From Treponema sp. (GTDB lineage Bacteria > Spirochaetota > Spirochaetia > Treponematales > Breznakiellaceae), in contig WRNF01000030.1 of assembly GCA_009776715.1 (NCBI GenBank), positions 1 to 10,273 on the forward strand: a DNA stretch of 10,273 nucleotides, given 5' to 3'. A program made the translations under genes and the position numbers. The first letter of the stretch is position 1. Each line of letters begins with the position of its first letter. The notes under the pieces are model-generated. The model saw nothing but the letters and a program-made list of their open reading frames with translations, searched no databases and was not told where the DNA came from. Positions 1 through 6,206 of the stretch are shown in pieces.

Positions 1-300
1 GGCCTGGACCCCCGCATCCCCGGCAGGCTCCCGTCAAACCGCCTCTACTTCCGGGGCGGCGAACTTATAGCCGCGTCAAGCAGAAACGGCAGGGATCAGC
101 ATATCTACATGGGCCCTGACGATCCCGGCCTTGCGCCCCTTGCCGAACTGGTAAAAATACCCCGCGCCAGAAAGGTCCTCCCCGACAGCAAGATCCTTAT
201 CGAAACCGTCAACGGAACGGAAGCCGCCCTCGGCGAATACGCGCCCGTTTTCATCGCCGCCGGTTTTGTGGCGGACAGGGGCAGGCTGTGTTTTTGGTGA
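1..300 (+). CDS. Lhr-like DEAD/DEAH helicase, C-terminal end (partial)
   Basis: The reading frame is open from the first base of the window to the TGA at 298-300, so only the last 99 residues of a longer protein are present. The segment reads as a GELIAASSRNGRD strand, then an acidic turn (GPDDPGL), an ILIETVNG strand and a final APVFIAAGF segment ending GRLCFW. This layout resembles the C-terminal domain of Lhr-type ATP-dependent helicases, large DNA-repair helicases in which a 'vE.inG.pa..s..a..L..aGF' motif closes the protein. The match is from memory of the family and no helicase motif lies in the window, so the assignment is tentative. An internal ATG at 109 has no ribosome site and falls inside the conserved region, so it is not a start. 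Codon use is GC-rich, like the genes that follow. Confidence 0.5.
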   Translation, partial: GLDPRIPGRLPSNRLYFRGGELIAASSRNGRDQHIYMGPDDPGLAPLAELVKIPRARKVLPDSKILIETVNGTEAALGEYAPVFIAAGFVADRGRLCFW

Positions 301-336
301 CGGGGCCCCGGCTGGAAAAATACAGGAGAGCGGAAC

Positions 337-1008
337 ATGATCAATATTCTTGTAGTGGAAGACGAAGCGAAACTGAATAAAATTATCTGCAAATACCTGG
401 AAGACCACGGCTGCCATCCTGTCGGCTGCCTTTCGGCCAACGAGGCGTTTGACAAAATGGTAGACGTAAAGATCGACCTCATTGTTTCCGACATTATGAT
501 GCCCGAAATTGACGGATTCAAATTTGCCTCGCTTGTCAGGGAACAGGATAAAATCATACCCATCCTGTTTTTATCCGCCCGCGACGACATATCCGCAAAA
601 CAGAAGGGCTTCCGTATCGGGATAGACGATTACATGGTAAAGCCGGCCGATTTGGAAGAGCTTTTGCTTAGAATAGGCGCCCTGCTGCGCCGCGCAAACA
701 TTGAGAATGAAAAAAAGCTTGCCGTCGGAAGCCTTGTCCTGAACGCTGATGAAACCTCCGCCTGCGTAAACGGGCGGGATGTTCCGCTTACGGTCAAGGA
801 ATTTCAGGTTCTGTACAAATTATTGTCATACCCCAAAAAAATATTTACCCGCAACCAGCTTCTGGACACGTTTCGGGATACGGACACGGGAACCGGGCCG
901 CGTTCGGTTGACGTGTACATTACCAGGCTTCGCGAAAAGTTCGCCTCATGCGGGGACTTTGAAATTGTCACCATTCACGGCGTGGGGTACAAGGCGGTAC
1001 TAAAATGA
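337..1008 (+). CDS. OmpR/PhoB-family response regulator
   Basis: This 223-residue DNA-binding response regulator has the usual family length. The receiver domain (residues 2-118) shows the acidic pair E8/D9, phospho-acceptor D52 in the context IVSDIMMPEIDGF, S80 at the switch position (LFLSARDD) and K102 in DYMVKP. The winged-helix domain (about 128-222) has PLTVKEFQVLYKLL, then RNQLLDTF, the recognition-helix segment RSVDVYITRLREKF and the wing ending TIHGVGYKAVLK, as in PhoB/OmpR/ResD proteins. It should be phosphorylated by the downstream kinase and bind direct-repeat operators as a dimer. The start is fixed by AGGAG at 324-328, 8 bases before the ATG. Its stop overlaps the kinase start by four bases, so the two are one operon. 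The signal sensed is not evident. Confidence 0.95.
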   Translation: MINILVVEDEAKLNKIICKYLEDHGCHPVGCLSANEAFDKMVDVKIDLIVSDIMMPEIDGFKFASLVREQDKIIPILFLSARDDISAKQKGFRIGIDDYMVKPADLEELLLRIGALLRRANIENEKKLAVGSLVLNADETSACVNGRDVPLTVKEFQVLYKLLSYPKKIFTRNQLLDTFRDTDTGTGPRSVDVYITRLREKFASCGDFEIVTIHGVGYKAVLK

Positions 1009-2066
1009 GAAAAGGCAAAGACCCCCGCATAAACGCCGGATACGCGTCAATTAAAGATTATCTTGTGCTGCTGATAATGCTTGCGGTGCTAAGCGCCGTT
1101 TTCATGGTTTCAATGAGGTTCTTTATGGACCGGGGAATGCTGGATACAGGAATCCCCTTCGTCAAGTTTATTACCGACGTTTTTATTTTTGTTACCGCGG
1201 CCTGCTTTCTGGCAATAATGGCCTACTTCCGCCAAAAATCATGGCGCCGCCCGATAAGGACGTTCGGCGAAGCGGCAAGAAAAGTCGCCGGGGGAGACTT
1301 TACCGTCCGCATCCCGCCCATGCGCAGGGACGGGAAAAAAGACTTTATCGAAGTAATGTTTGACGATTTCAACACAATGGTTGAGGAACTTTCAGGCATA
1401 GAGACAATGAGAAACGATTTTATCGCAAATGTTTCCCATGAAATCAAAACGCCCCTTTCCCTCATACAGTCATACGCCGCCGTTCTGCAGGACGGCGACC
1501 TGCTGCCGCAAGAGCGCAGGGAGTATACGCAAACCATTATGGAAGCGGCGCAAAAACTTTCCGTGCTCGTAACCAATATCCTGAAACTGAACAAGCTGGA
1601 AAACCGCATAATAATGCCCGAAGCGCGGCCTTATGACCTTAGCGAGCAGATCCGCCAGTGCGCCGCAACCTTTGCGGACAAATGGGAGGGGAAAAACATC
1701 GGTTTTGAAGCGGACCTTGACGAGATTAATGTCTGCTACGACGAAAGCATGCTGGAAATCGTCTGGAACAACCTGCTTTCAAACGCCGTTAAATTTACGA
1801 ATCCCGGCGGCAAAATATACGTAAGCCTGAAGGCCCAGGACGGTTTTGCGGTGATTTCCGTAACCGACACCGGCACGGGCATTGCCAAAGACATTCAAAA
1901 ACGCATATTCGACAAATTTTTTCAGGGGGACGCATCGCATTCCGGCGAAGGAAACGGACTCGGGCTTGCCCTGGTAAAAAGAACCGTTGAGCTTTTGGGG
2001 GGGACTGTTCAGGCAGACAGCGATCCGGGGCACGGCGCAACCTTTATTGTCTGCCTGAAGATTTAA
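1005..2066 (+). CDS. sensor histidine kinase, partner of the upstream regulator
   Basis: A 353-residue membrane histidine kinase. Two hydrophobic segments (about residues 18-37 and 54-75) leave only a short external loop of about 16 residues, so it probably senses within or close to the membrane rather than through a large periplasmic domain. A HAMP linker (about 76-133, with PIRTFGEAARKVAGGDF) leads to the H-box FIANVSHEIKTPL with H145. The ATP-binding domain has the N-box WNNLLSNAVKF (N256/N260), the G1 box DTGTG (288-292), an F-box-like IFDKFFQ and the G2 box GNGLGLAL (316-323). All catalytic motifs are intact. The ATG overlaps the regulator's stop (ATGA) and has no strong ribosome site, so translation is probably coupled. 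The architecture is PhoR/ResE/CssS-like, but no specific orthologue can be claimed. Confidence 0.95.
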   Translation: MRKGKDPRINAGYASIKDYLVLLIMLAVLSAVFMVSMRFFMDRGMLDTGIPFVKFITDVFIFVTAACFLAIMAYFRQKSWRRPIRTFGEAARKVAGGDFTVRIPPMRRDGKKDFIEVMFDDFNTMVEELSGIETMRNDFIANVSHEIKTPLSLIQSYAAVLQDGDLLPQERREYTQTIMEAAQKLSVLVTNILKLNKLENRIIMPEARPYDLSEQIRQCAATFADKWEGKNIGFEADLDEINVCYDESMLEIVWNNLLSNAVKFTNPGGKIYVSLKAQDGFAVISVTDTGTGIAKDIQKRIFDKFFQGDASHSGEGNGLGLALVKRTVELLGGTVQADSDPGHGATFIVCLKI

Positions 2067-2085
2067 CCCTTAAGCCGGGGAACCG

Positions 2086-2403
2086 CTAATTCCTGATAAC
2101 TTTCCCGACGGCGGTATATTTATAATTGTTATTGGCGGAATCTCCCCCTCCAACCGCCCATGAAATGTCACGCACGTCAATGTTTCCCGGGTACGCCTTT
2201 TGCGCCTCAGCCAGCAGGTTCATATAGGCCTGGGTATTGATAACCTTCCTGTACCTGAACGATCCCGTTATGGTAAAATCGGCGCTTACGCTTCCCAGGA
2301 TTTCCGCATTATCGTTTCTGCCCAGGCTCATGTACTGCCCCGTAACGCAGGAACCCAGAATACCCATCAGGGCCAAACATCCAAGCAATCTCATCGCTTT
2401 CAT
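2086..2403 (-). CDS. small lipoprotein, conserved treponeme-like hypothetical
   Basis: A 105-residue protein with a lipoprotein signal: basic start MKAMR, hydrophobic stretch, then the lipobox LGSC with the lipidated cysteine at residue 19. The mature part is about 87 residues and contains SLGRNDNAEILGSV, FRYRKVINTQAYMNLL and a closing KYTAVGKVIRN, suggesting a small alpha/beta fold anchored at the membrane. Its style resembles uncharacterised lipoproteins seen in treponemes, but no function is known to me. The start is supported by GGAGG (minus strand, 2413-2409) 5 bases from the ATG. It converges on the histidine kinase gene, with 19 bases between stops, and is divergent from the barrel gene at 2730, with which it shares the intergenic region. 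Confidence 0.8.
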   Translation of the reverse strand: MKAMRLLGCLALMGILGSCVTGQYMSLGRNDNAEILGSVSADFTITGSFRYRKVINTQAYMNLLAEAQKAYPGNIDVRDISWAVGGGDSANNNYKYTAVGKVIRN

Positions 2404-2433
2404 AAAAACCTCCGAATTAAATTAGGTGTTTTT

Positions 2434-2462
2434 ATCATTGGCCGTTATTTTTTCCTTGTCAA
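2434..2462 (-). promoter_or_regulatory. candidate promoter of the minus-strand lipoprotein gene
   Basis: On the minus strand a perfect -35 TTGACA (2462-2457) is followed after 17 bases by AATGAT (2439-2434), four of six matches to the -10 consensus. Transcription would start about 25-30 bases upstream of the lipoprotein ATG. Inferred from sequence only. Confidence 0.4.
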
Positions 2463-2495
2463 ATAAAATTTCATGTTTTTTGCCTGTTTCAACCC

Positions 2496-2551
2496 GAATT
2501 AATAATTCATTAACAATCCATTAAAGATTTGTAACACATGCCGCCTATACT
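2496..2551 (+). promoter_or_regulatory. possible promoter with TTAACA-type direct repeats
   Basis: A 13-base palindrome (GAATTA-A-TAATTC, 2496-2508) runs into AT-rich repeated hexamers: TTAACA at 2510, TTAAAG at 2521 and GTAACA at 2531, spaced 11 and 10 bases apart on the same face of the helix. A -10-like TATACT lies at 2546-2551, with no well-spaced -35. Hexamers repeated every helical turn are the usual binding pattern of PhoB/PhoP/OmpR-class regulators. It could control the barrel gene at 2730, the divergent lipoprotein gene, or neither. Confidence 0.3.
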
Positions 2552-2603
2552 TAGAATAAGGTTATTCGGAAACATCAGTTTCTGAACAACTTCCTAATTT
2601 AAA

Positions 2604-2653
2604 AAGCACTTTTTAGGGCGCGTACTTTAGTACGATAGCCCTAAAAAGTGCTT
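2604..2653. repeat. long perfect inverted repeat (hairpin 1)
   Basis: The arms AAGCACTTTTTAGGGC (2604-2619) and GCCCTAAAAAGTGCTT (2638-2653) are perfectly complementary over 16 bases. The spacer holds a second small perfect hairpin, CGTAC-TTTA-GTACG (2621-2634). No T-run follows, so it is not a normal terminator for either neighbour. It abuts a second hairpin directly. The symmetry is typical of a mobile palindromic (REP or small MITE-like) element, or of a structured 5' leader of the gene at 2730. Confidence 0.85.
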
Positions 2654-2690
2654 GACTTGTGAGACAACCAACCGGGTTGTCGAACAAGTC
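2654..2690. repeat. second adjacent inverted repeat (hairpin 2)
   Basis: GACTTGT (2654-2660) pairs with ACAAGTC (2684-2690), and inside it GACAACC (2663-2669) pairs with GGTTGTC (2675-2681). The two stems are separated by a GA/GA internal bulge, with a 5-base loop. This makes a 14-bp interrupted stem that begins on the base after hairpin 1 ends, so the pair looks like a single composite element of 87 bases. Confidence 0.8.
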
Positions 2691-2729
2691 CAATATCCAT
2701 AAGCAAAGGTTTTTTTACAGGAGGAAAAA

Positions 2730-3428
2730 ATGAAAAAAATCATTACGGCATTCATTCTCGCGGCGGCAGCGGCGGGAAGCGTTTTAGCGCAGGTTCCCCA
2801 GGAGGATCTCTGGAAGAACAAGGCTCTTTACGCGGGCGCGAGCGCCGGCCTGGGCGCGATTCTGGGGCCGGACGGAACCGTTCTGGGAGGCAGTTTAAGC
2901 CCCCTGCGGCTTGACTGGCAGGCGGCAAAATATTTCTCCCTTGGGACGGGGTTGAATTTTTATTTTGCCCCACGGTCAAAATATACCGCTCCGAAACAGA
3001 CGGATCCCGAATCCGGCATAATGGAAACCTACGCCGGTATGGAAACCCATATCCTGTTTCCCCTGCTTTTTAATTTTACTTACAGGCCCGGCATCTTTTC
3101 CGTTGAAATAGGCGGGGGGCCCTATGTCGCCCCGGTAACCATGAATACAACGGTGGAAAGAACCAACGACAACGGGTACACCGTTAACGAGGGGTACGGC
3201 AAAAACCTTTTTACGGCGGAAAGCGGCAACCCCTTCGGCTTTATCGTCAACGGCAGTTTCGGCGTTAACGTAGGGCGGGGAATTTTATTCCTGGACATAG
3301 GCTACCTCAGGGATTTTTCAAGAACAACGGTAAAATTCAAGGATGAAAAAATCGGGGATCACCTCTGGAACATTCTTGCCTTCAATATCGGCTACAAATA
3401 CGGGTTTTTCAATTCCCGTCATAACTAA
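2730..3428 (+). CDS. exported outer-membrane beta-barrel-like protein
   Basis: A 232-residue exported protein. Residues 1-20 form a signal peptide (MKKI start, alanine-rich core, cleavage expected after SVLA before Q21). The mature protein alternates short amphipathic strands rich in glycine and aromatic residues, such as YFSLGTGLNFYF, IFSVEIGGGPYV, GILFLDIGYLRDFS and the closing LAFNIGYKYGFF. This is the pattern of small 8-stranded outer-membrane barrels (OMP_b-brl-like). Likely location is the outer membrane of a diderm; ligand or partner is unknown. AGGAGG at 2719-2724 sits 5 bases before the ATG, which fixes the start. It follows a 326-base intergenic region with two hairpins and is separated from the epimerase gene by only 14 bases, so the two may be cotranscribed. 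An opacity-type or general barrel label would fit equally well. Confidence 0.75.
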   Translation: MKKIITAFILAAAAAGSVLAQVPQEDLWKNKALYAGASAGLGAILGPDGTVLGGSLSPLRLDWQAAKYFSLGTGLNFYFAPRSKYTAPKQTDPESGIMETYAGMETHILFPLLFNFTYRPGIFSVEIGGGPYVAPVTMNTTVERTNDNGYTVNEGYGKNLFTAESGNPFGFIVNGSFGVNVGRGILFLDIGYLRDFSRTTVKFKDEKIGDHLWNILAFNIGYKYGFFNSRHN

Positions 3429-3442
3429 GGCTGGGTTAAAAA

Positions 3443-4525
3443 ATGAAAGAAACAATTTATTTACTGACCGGCGCCGCCGGATATTTGGGAAGCAGCGTCT
3501 CCCGTTCGCTGATTGACAAAAACCGGAAAGTCAGGGCGCTTGTTTTGAACGACGATCCGGCGGTTTCACGGGTCCCCCCGGAAGCGGAGATTTTTTACGG
3601 GGACATTCAGGACCGCGATTCCCTGGACAAATTTTTCAGCGTGCCTGAAGGCGCGGAAGCAGCCGTCATCCACTGCGCCGGCATGGTCACCGTTTCCCCG
3701 GAACTGAGCGCGAAGCTGATTTCCGTCAACGTGACCGGGACAAGGAACATTATCGGAGCCTGTGTAAAACACGGGGTGAAAAAACTGGTTTATATCAGTT
3801 CCACCGGCGCTATCCCCGAACTCCCCCGGGGCAAAGTAATCAGCGAGGTTGATTCGTTCGATCCCGGTCCCATTGTCGGCGGTTACGGCAAAACCAAGGC
3901 CATGGCAACCCGGCTCGCGCTTGACGCCGTAAAGGATTACGGGCTTGACGTGTCCGTCGTATACCCGAGCGGCATTACCGGCCCCGGCGATTACGGCAGC
4001 GGGGCTTTTACCGGCTACATTGTCGATTACCTGCACGGGCGGCTGCCCGCCGGAATTCCCGGGAGTTTTAACATGGTCGACGCCAGGGACCTTGCCAACG
4101 GAGTGATAGCCTGCGCGGAAAAAGGCCGCAAAGGGGAAGGCTATATCATGAGCGGCAGTTCCATTACCATGCGCGAGTTATTCAGCTTAATCAGCCGGTA
4201 CACTGGCATGAAAGAGACAAAGCTCATACTGCCCGCGCCAGCCGCCAGGGCCATTGCCGCAGTATCCTCTTTTATCGGTTTTTTTACCGGAAAACCCGGC
4301 CCGCTGACAGGTTTTGTCATCTACAACCTCAGCAGAAACAACGTATTCTCAAGCGAAAAGGCAAAACGCGAACTCGGTTTCAAAAACCGGCCCATTGAGG
4401 AAACCATAAGGGACATGGTGCTTTGGCTGCACCGCGACGGGCGCGTCTGCCTCAACGTTGAATCGGCGAAGAACCTGGCAAAGCCGCCTGCGGCACCGGC
4501 GCCGGATCTGCTGCCCGCAGTGTAA
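3443..4525 (+). CDS. NAD(P)-dependent epimerase/dehydratase, extended SDR family
   Basis: A 360-residue extended short-chain dehydrogenase. The Rossmann nucleotide-binding motif TGAAGYLG lies at residues 9-16. GDI at 53-55 contains the adenine-contacting aspartate, and the active site has S119/S120-T121 (YISSTG) with the catalytic pair Y148 and K152 (YGKTK). Downstream, YPSGITGPGD and NMVDARDLANG are substrate-side loops of the dihydroflavonol-4-reductase/HpnA/3-beta-HSD-like branch. A hydrophobic patch (about 268-283) may touch the membrane. It would oxidise, reduce or epimerise a sugar nucleotide, lipid or similar alcohol substrate, but the exact substrate cannot be read from sequence. The last 25 residues are proline/alanine-rich and extend past the usual end of the fold. 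The ribosome site is weak (AAGG, 12 bases upstream), which suggests coupling to the barrel gene 14 bases before. Confidence 0.88.
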   Translation: MKETIYLLTGAAGYLGSSVSRSLIDKNRKVRALVLNDDPAVSRVPPEAEIFYGDIQDRDSLDKFFSVPEGAEAAVIHCAGMVTVSPELSAKLISVNVTGTRNIIGACVKHGVKKLVYISSTGAIPELPRGKVISEVDSFDPGPIVGGYGKTKAMATRLALDAVKDYGLDVSVVYPSGITGPGDYGSGAFTGYIVDYLHGRLPAGIPGSFNMVDARDLANGVIACAEKGRKGEGYIMSGSSITMRELFSLISRYTGMKETKLILPAPAARAIAAVSSFIGFFTGKPGPLTGFVIYNLSRNNVFSSEKAKRELGFKNRPIEETIRDMVLWLHRDGRVCLNVESAKNLAKPPAAPAPDLLPAV

Positions 4526-4731
4526 GGAAAGGAATGTATCACACCCAGCGTTCGTATATACTGGCGTTATGTGGATTTAGTGAAATTATAACCCTAATAA
4601 TCCCGTACTGGTAGTTGCAAACAGGCTGTTTTTAATGAGGAACCCGAAAATCCTTACCCGGACATACAGATTGTTATTAACTCTAGCGCTGGCAAGGTTT
4701 ATACGGGGAGAGGGATCCCCCGTCTGGAATG
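4526..4731. other. AT-richer non-coding stretch at the edge of the accessory region
   Basis: No supported gene. Base composition drops relative to the epimerase gene. A +2 frame is open without a start codon or ribosome site from 4601 into the pseudogene (stop 4808-4810) and may be another decayed fragment. A short hairpin ACGGGG (4703-4708)/CCCCGT (4718-4723) is present. No convincing terminator for the epimerase gene was found. Confidence 0.5.
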
Positions 4732-5226
4732 GGATTTTCCTAACAGAGTATCTGGCAATTCCGTCAGTTCTACCAAGCGTTTCCCTAATTCCAATTTCTG
4801 CAATCAATGATCGCAGTTTCTGATAAACTTGCCAAATCAGAATCTGATTCTGCGATCAGTGATTGTAGAATCGAGCCTGCTTCTTCACTGCTTTCACTCA
4901 ACTATACCCACATCCAGCGAATAATGCGGGTACCCGATTTTTAAGCAAGGTCTTGGTATTTACGGCAAGATGCTGGGCAAATGGATATGTTTGTAAGTAT
5001 GTATGATGAACTAAAATACGGCGAGGTAGATAATCTAACTATCGGTATTCTATTCTGTTCTGAAACCTATAAGGACATTGCCCGTTATTCAATTCTAAAA
5101 GGTAATGAATACTTATTTGCAAGCAAGTATAAACTTTATCTCCCTACCGAAACAGAAGTTCGTACAGAGATTATTAAGGAGAAAAAATTTATCCGCTTGC
5201 AGCTTGAAGAAAATAGACAAGTTTGA
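4732..5226 (+). pseudogene. decayed YhcG-type PDDEXK nuclease (DUF1016)
   Basis: Frame 1 carries collinear pieces of a YhcG/DUF1016 protein. GFS, a stop (4741-4743), then QSIWQFRQFYQAFP matches the N-terminal DUF1016 region (family pattern 'GFS..nLw.mRqFY..FP'). After a second stop (4786-4788) comes LSLNYTHIQRIMRV, like the 'LSWtHYr.LlRv' block. After a third stop (4942-4944) LRQDAGQMDMFVSMYDE leads into the well-conserved C-terminus with NLTIGILFCSE, IARYSILKGNEYLFASKYKLYLP and the stop at 5224-5226. The segment between the second and third blocks, which should hold the PDDEXK catalytic core, is missing, so there is a large internal deletion near 4936-4966 besides the point stops. Intact family members are about 330-370 residues. 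An 81-codon open stretch from the ATG at 4981 lacks a ribosome site and is best seen as the 3' remnant. The family match is from memory. Confidence 0.85.
4796..4870. repeat. imperfect 21-base inverted repeat inside the pseudogene
   Basis: Bases 4796-4816 and 4850-4870 are complementary at 19 of 21 positions, with 8 perfect bases at the inner end (GATCGCAG/CTGCGATC). The 33-base interior contains a perfect 15-base palindrome, AATCAGA-A-TCTGATT (4835-4849), and a third copy of the same word (TTCTGAT, 4818-4824), so two alternative inner hairpins are possible. It sits in the part of the YhcG remnant that aligns least well to the family, which would fit a small palindromic insertion. Confidence 0.7.
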
Positions 5227-5439
5227 CCTAGAAACATGTCTCAGAATGACATTCTCCTAAAACACACTGCCTCCCCCAGAGAGTATTGCCTCGATAGTCA
5301 GGCCGTCGGTAAAACAAACCTCCATGGAGTAATTAACTTTTTTCACTATATATAGTGCCGATTATTGCTTCTTTGACAATCCCAGGCTGGTAAAAATATA
5401 TCGGCAAAACATATTTTTTTTGACAAGGTTTTTCTTTTC
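5227..5439. other. intergenic region with several short palindromes
   Basis: No supported gene on the plus strand. Perfect palindromes are AGAATG-A-CATTCT (5243-5255), CTCCATGGAG (5322-5331 area) and CACTATATATAGTG (5344-5357). TGCCGAT (5356-5362) is repeated inverted as ATCGGCA (5400-5406). A possible extra promoter, TTGACA (5373-5378) then TATATC after 18 bases, lies upstream of the main promoter of the next gene. These are candidate operator sites only. Confidence 0.4.
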
Positions 5440-5468
5440 TTGACAGAGAGGAGTTTCAGCGTTATAAT
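5440..5468 (+). promoter_or_regulatory. consensus promoter TTGACA-N17-TATAAT
   Basis: A perfect -35 (5440-5445) and a perfect -10 (5463-5468) are separated by the ideal 17 bases. Transcription would start near 5475, immediately upstream of GGAGG at 5478-5482, giving a very short leader. The block resembles the promoter and leader at 7370-7422. Confidence 0.8.
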
Positions 5469-5488
5469 TTTTGTATTGGAGGTTAATT

Positions 5489-6031
5489 ATGGCTTTTATT
5501 ATTGTTGTTATATGGTTAGTTCTCGCCTTTATCCTGGCATCCGCCGCAAAAAAGAAAGGGCGTTCTTACGGGGCTTTTTTATTTCTCGGCCTGGTTTTAT
5601 CGCCCTTGATTGGTTTCATAATATTACTAGTAATGGGCGAATCTGAAGAGGCTCATAAAGAACGCATCGTTCAGGAAATTAATATTATGCAGTCTGCTAC
5701 CAAAGAAAAACAAGGTGAATTAAGAAAATGCCCTTTTTGTGCTGAGGAAATAAAAAAGGAAGCGATTATTTGCCGGTTTTGCGGAAAAAATATTCAAGAA
5801 TATGAAGCGGAATTAAAAGAAAAAGAAGAATCTGAAAAAAAGCAGAAAGAACAGGAAATGAAAGAAAAGTACAAAAGCATTGAAGACCTGTTCAATGACG
5901 AGGAATTTATGAAAAAAGCAAAAGAAACAAGACGTGTATACGGGAAAAAGGTTTATATTGGCGAATTAAAAAACAAGGCCAAAGAGCTTGGATTAGGCGA
6001 CATTGAGTTAAATGAAAATGACATAGAATAG
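5489..6031 (+). CDS. membrane protein with zinc ribbon and charged coiled-coil tail
   Basis: A 180-residue protein starting at the ATG at 5489, chosen because GGAGG (5478-5482) lies 6 bases upstream; an in-frame TTG at 5471 falls between the -10 and that site. Two hydrophobic segments (about residues 2-19 and 28-48), separated by a basic loop AKKKGRSYG, form a membrane hairpin. A cytoplasmic zinc ribbon follows at about residues 80-99, KCPFCAEEIKKEAIICRFCG, with CxxC-x10-CxxC ligands. Next is a highly charged helix rich in E and K (about 105-130), likely coiled coil, and a C-terminal segment with YIGELKNKAKELGLG. Proteins with this 'CPFCAEEIK..A.vCkfCg' ribbon are common, mostly uncharacterised, and often sit beside a membrane hairpin. 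The body is AT-rich. It is monocistronic as far as can be seen, with a near-perfect promoter of its own. Confidence 0.8.
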   Translation: MAFIIVVIWLVLAFILASAAKKKGRSYGAFLFLGLVLSPLIGFIILLVMGESEEAHKERIVQEINIMQSATKEKQGELRKCPFCAEEIKKEAIICRFCGKNIQEYEAELKEKEESEKKQKEQEMKEKYKSIEDLFNDEEFMKKAKETRRVYGKKVYIGELKNKAKELGLGDIELNENDIE

Positions 6032-6108
6032 AAAATTCATTCTTTCAATATCAGGATTGAAAAATGCACCTACGGAAGTTATAATTCACTGTATAAGGGA
6101 ATGAAATA

Positions 6109-6139
6109 ATCCCGGGGGAACTGAATGAGCCCCCAGGAT
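6109..6139. repeat. hairpin after the zinc-ribbon gene
   Basis: ATCCCGGGGG (6109-6118) and CCCCCAGGAT (6130-6139) pair at 9 of 10 positions around an 11-base loop. It lies 77 bases past the gene stop and no T-run follows in either direction, so it may stop or stabilise transcripts but is not a standard intrinsic terminator. The rest of 6032-6191 shows nothing further. Confidence 0.5.
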
Positions 6140-6191
6140 ACAACATAAATTTATAGTAAAAGCAGCCTGAATAACGGATATATGTAAGCTG

Positions 6192-6206
6192 ATTGTCTTA
6201 GACAAT
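6192..6206. promoter_or_regulatory. perfect 15-base palindrome, candidate operator
   Basis: ATTGTCT-T-AGACAAT is a perfect palindrome (7+1+7), 123 bases upstream of the 121-residue protein gene and ending directly before an ATG (6207). Its size and symmetry suit a dimeric helix-turn-helix repressor site. No regulator gene is adjacent, and no good promoter hexamers were recognised around it. Confidence 0.4.

Noticed and set aside
301..310. Palindrome CGGGGCCCCG right after the helicase stop
   Set aside because: Only 10 bases, no loop and no T-run, and it lies 14 bases before the next ribosome site; not a credible terminator or operator on its own.
3566..4036. Minus-strand open frame of 156 codons opposite the epimerase gene
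   Set aside because: The plus strand has an intact dehydrogenase with catalytic motifs; the reverse frame has no recognisable protein features.
4927..4942. CGGGTACCCG followed by ATTTTT as a possible terminator
   Set aside because: The palindrome leaves no loop and lies within the collinear YhcG remnant; too short to claim a terminator.
4981..5226. Stand-alone 81-residue protein
   Set aside because: It matches the C-terminal end of a longer nuclease family, lacks a ribosome site, and upstream in the same frame are stop-interrupted pieces of the same family; called a pseudogene instead.
5471..5488. Upstream TTG start for the zinc-ribbon membrane protein
   Set aside because: It lies between the -10 element and the GGAGG site; the ATG at 5489 has ideal spacing to GGAGG and gives a clean membrane segment at the N-terminus.
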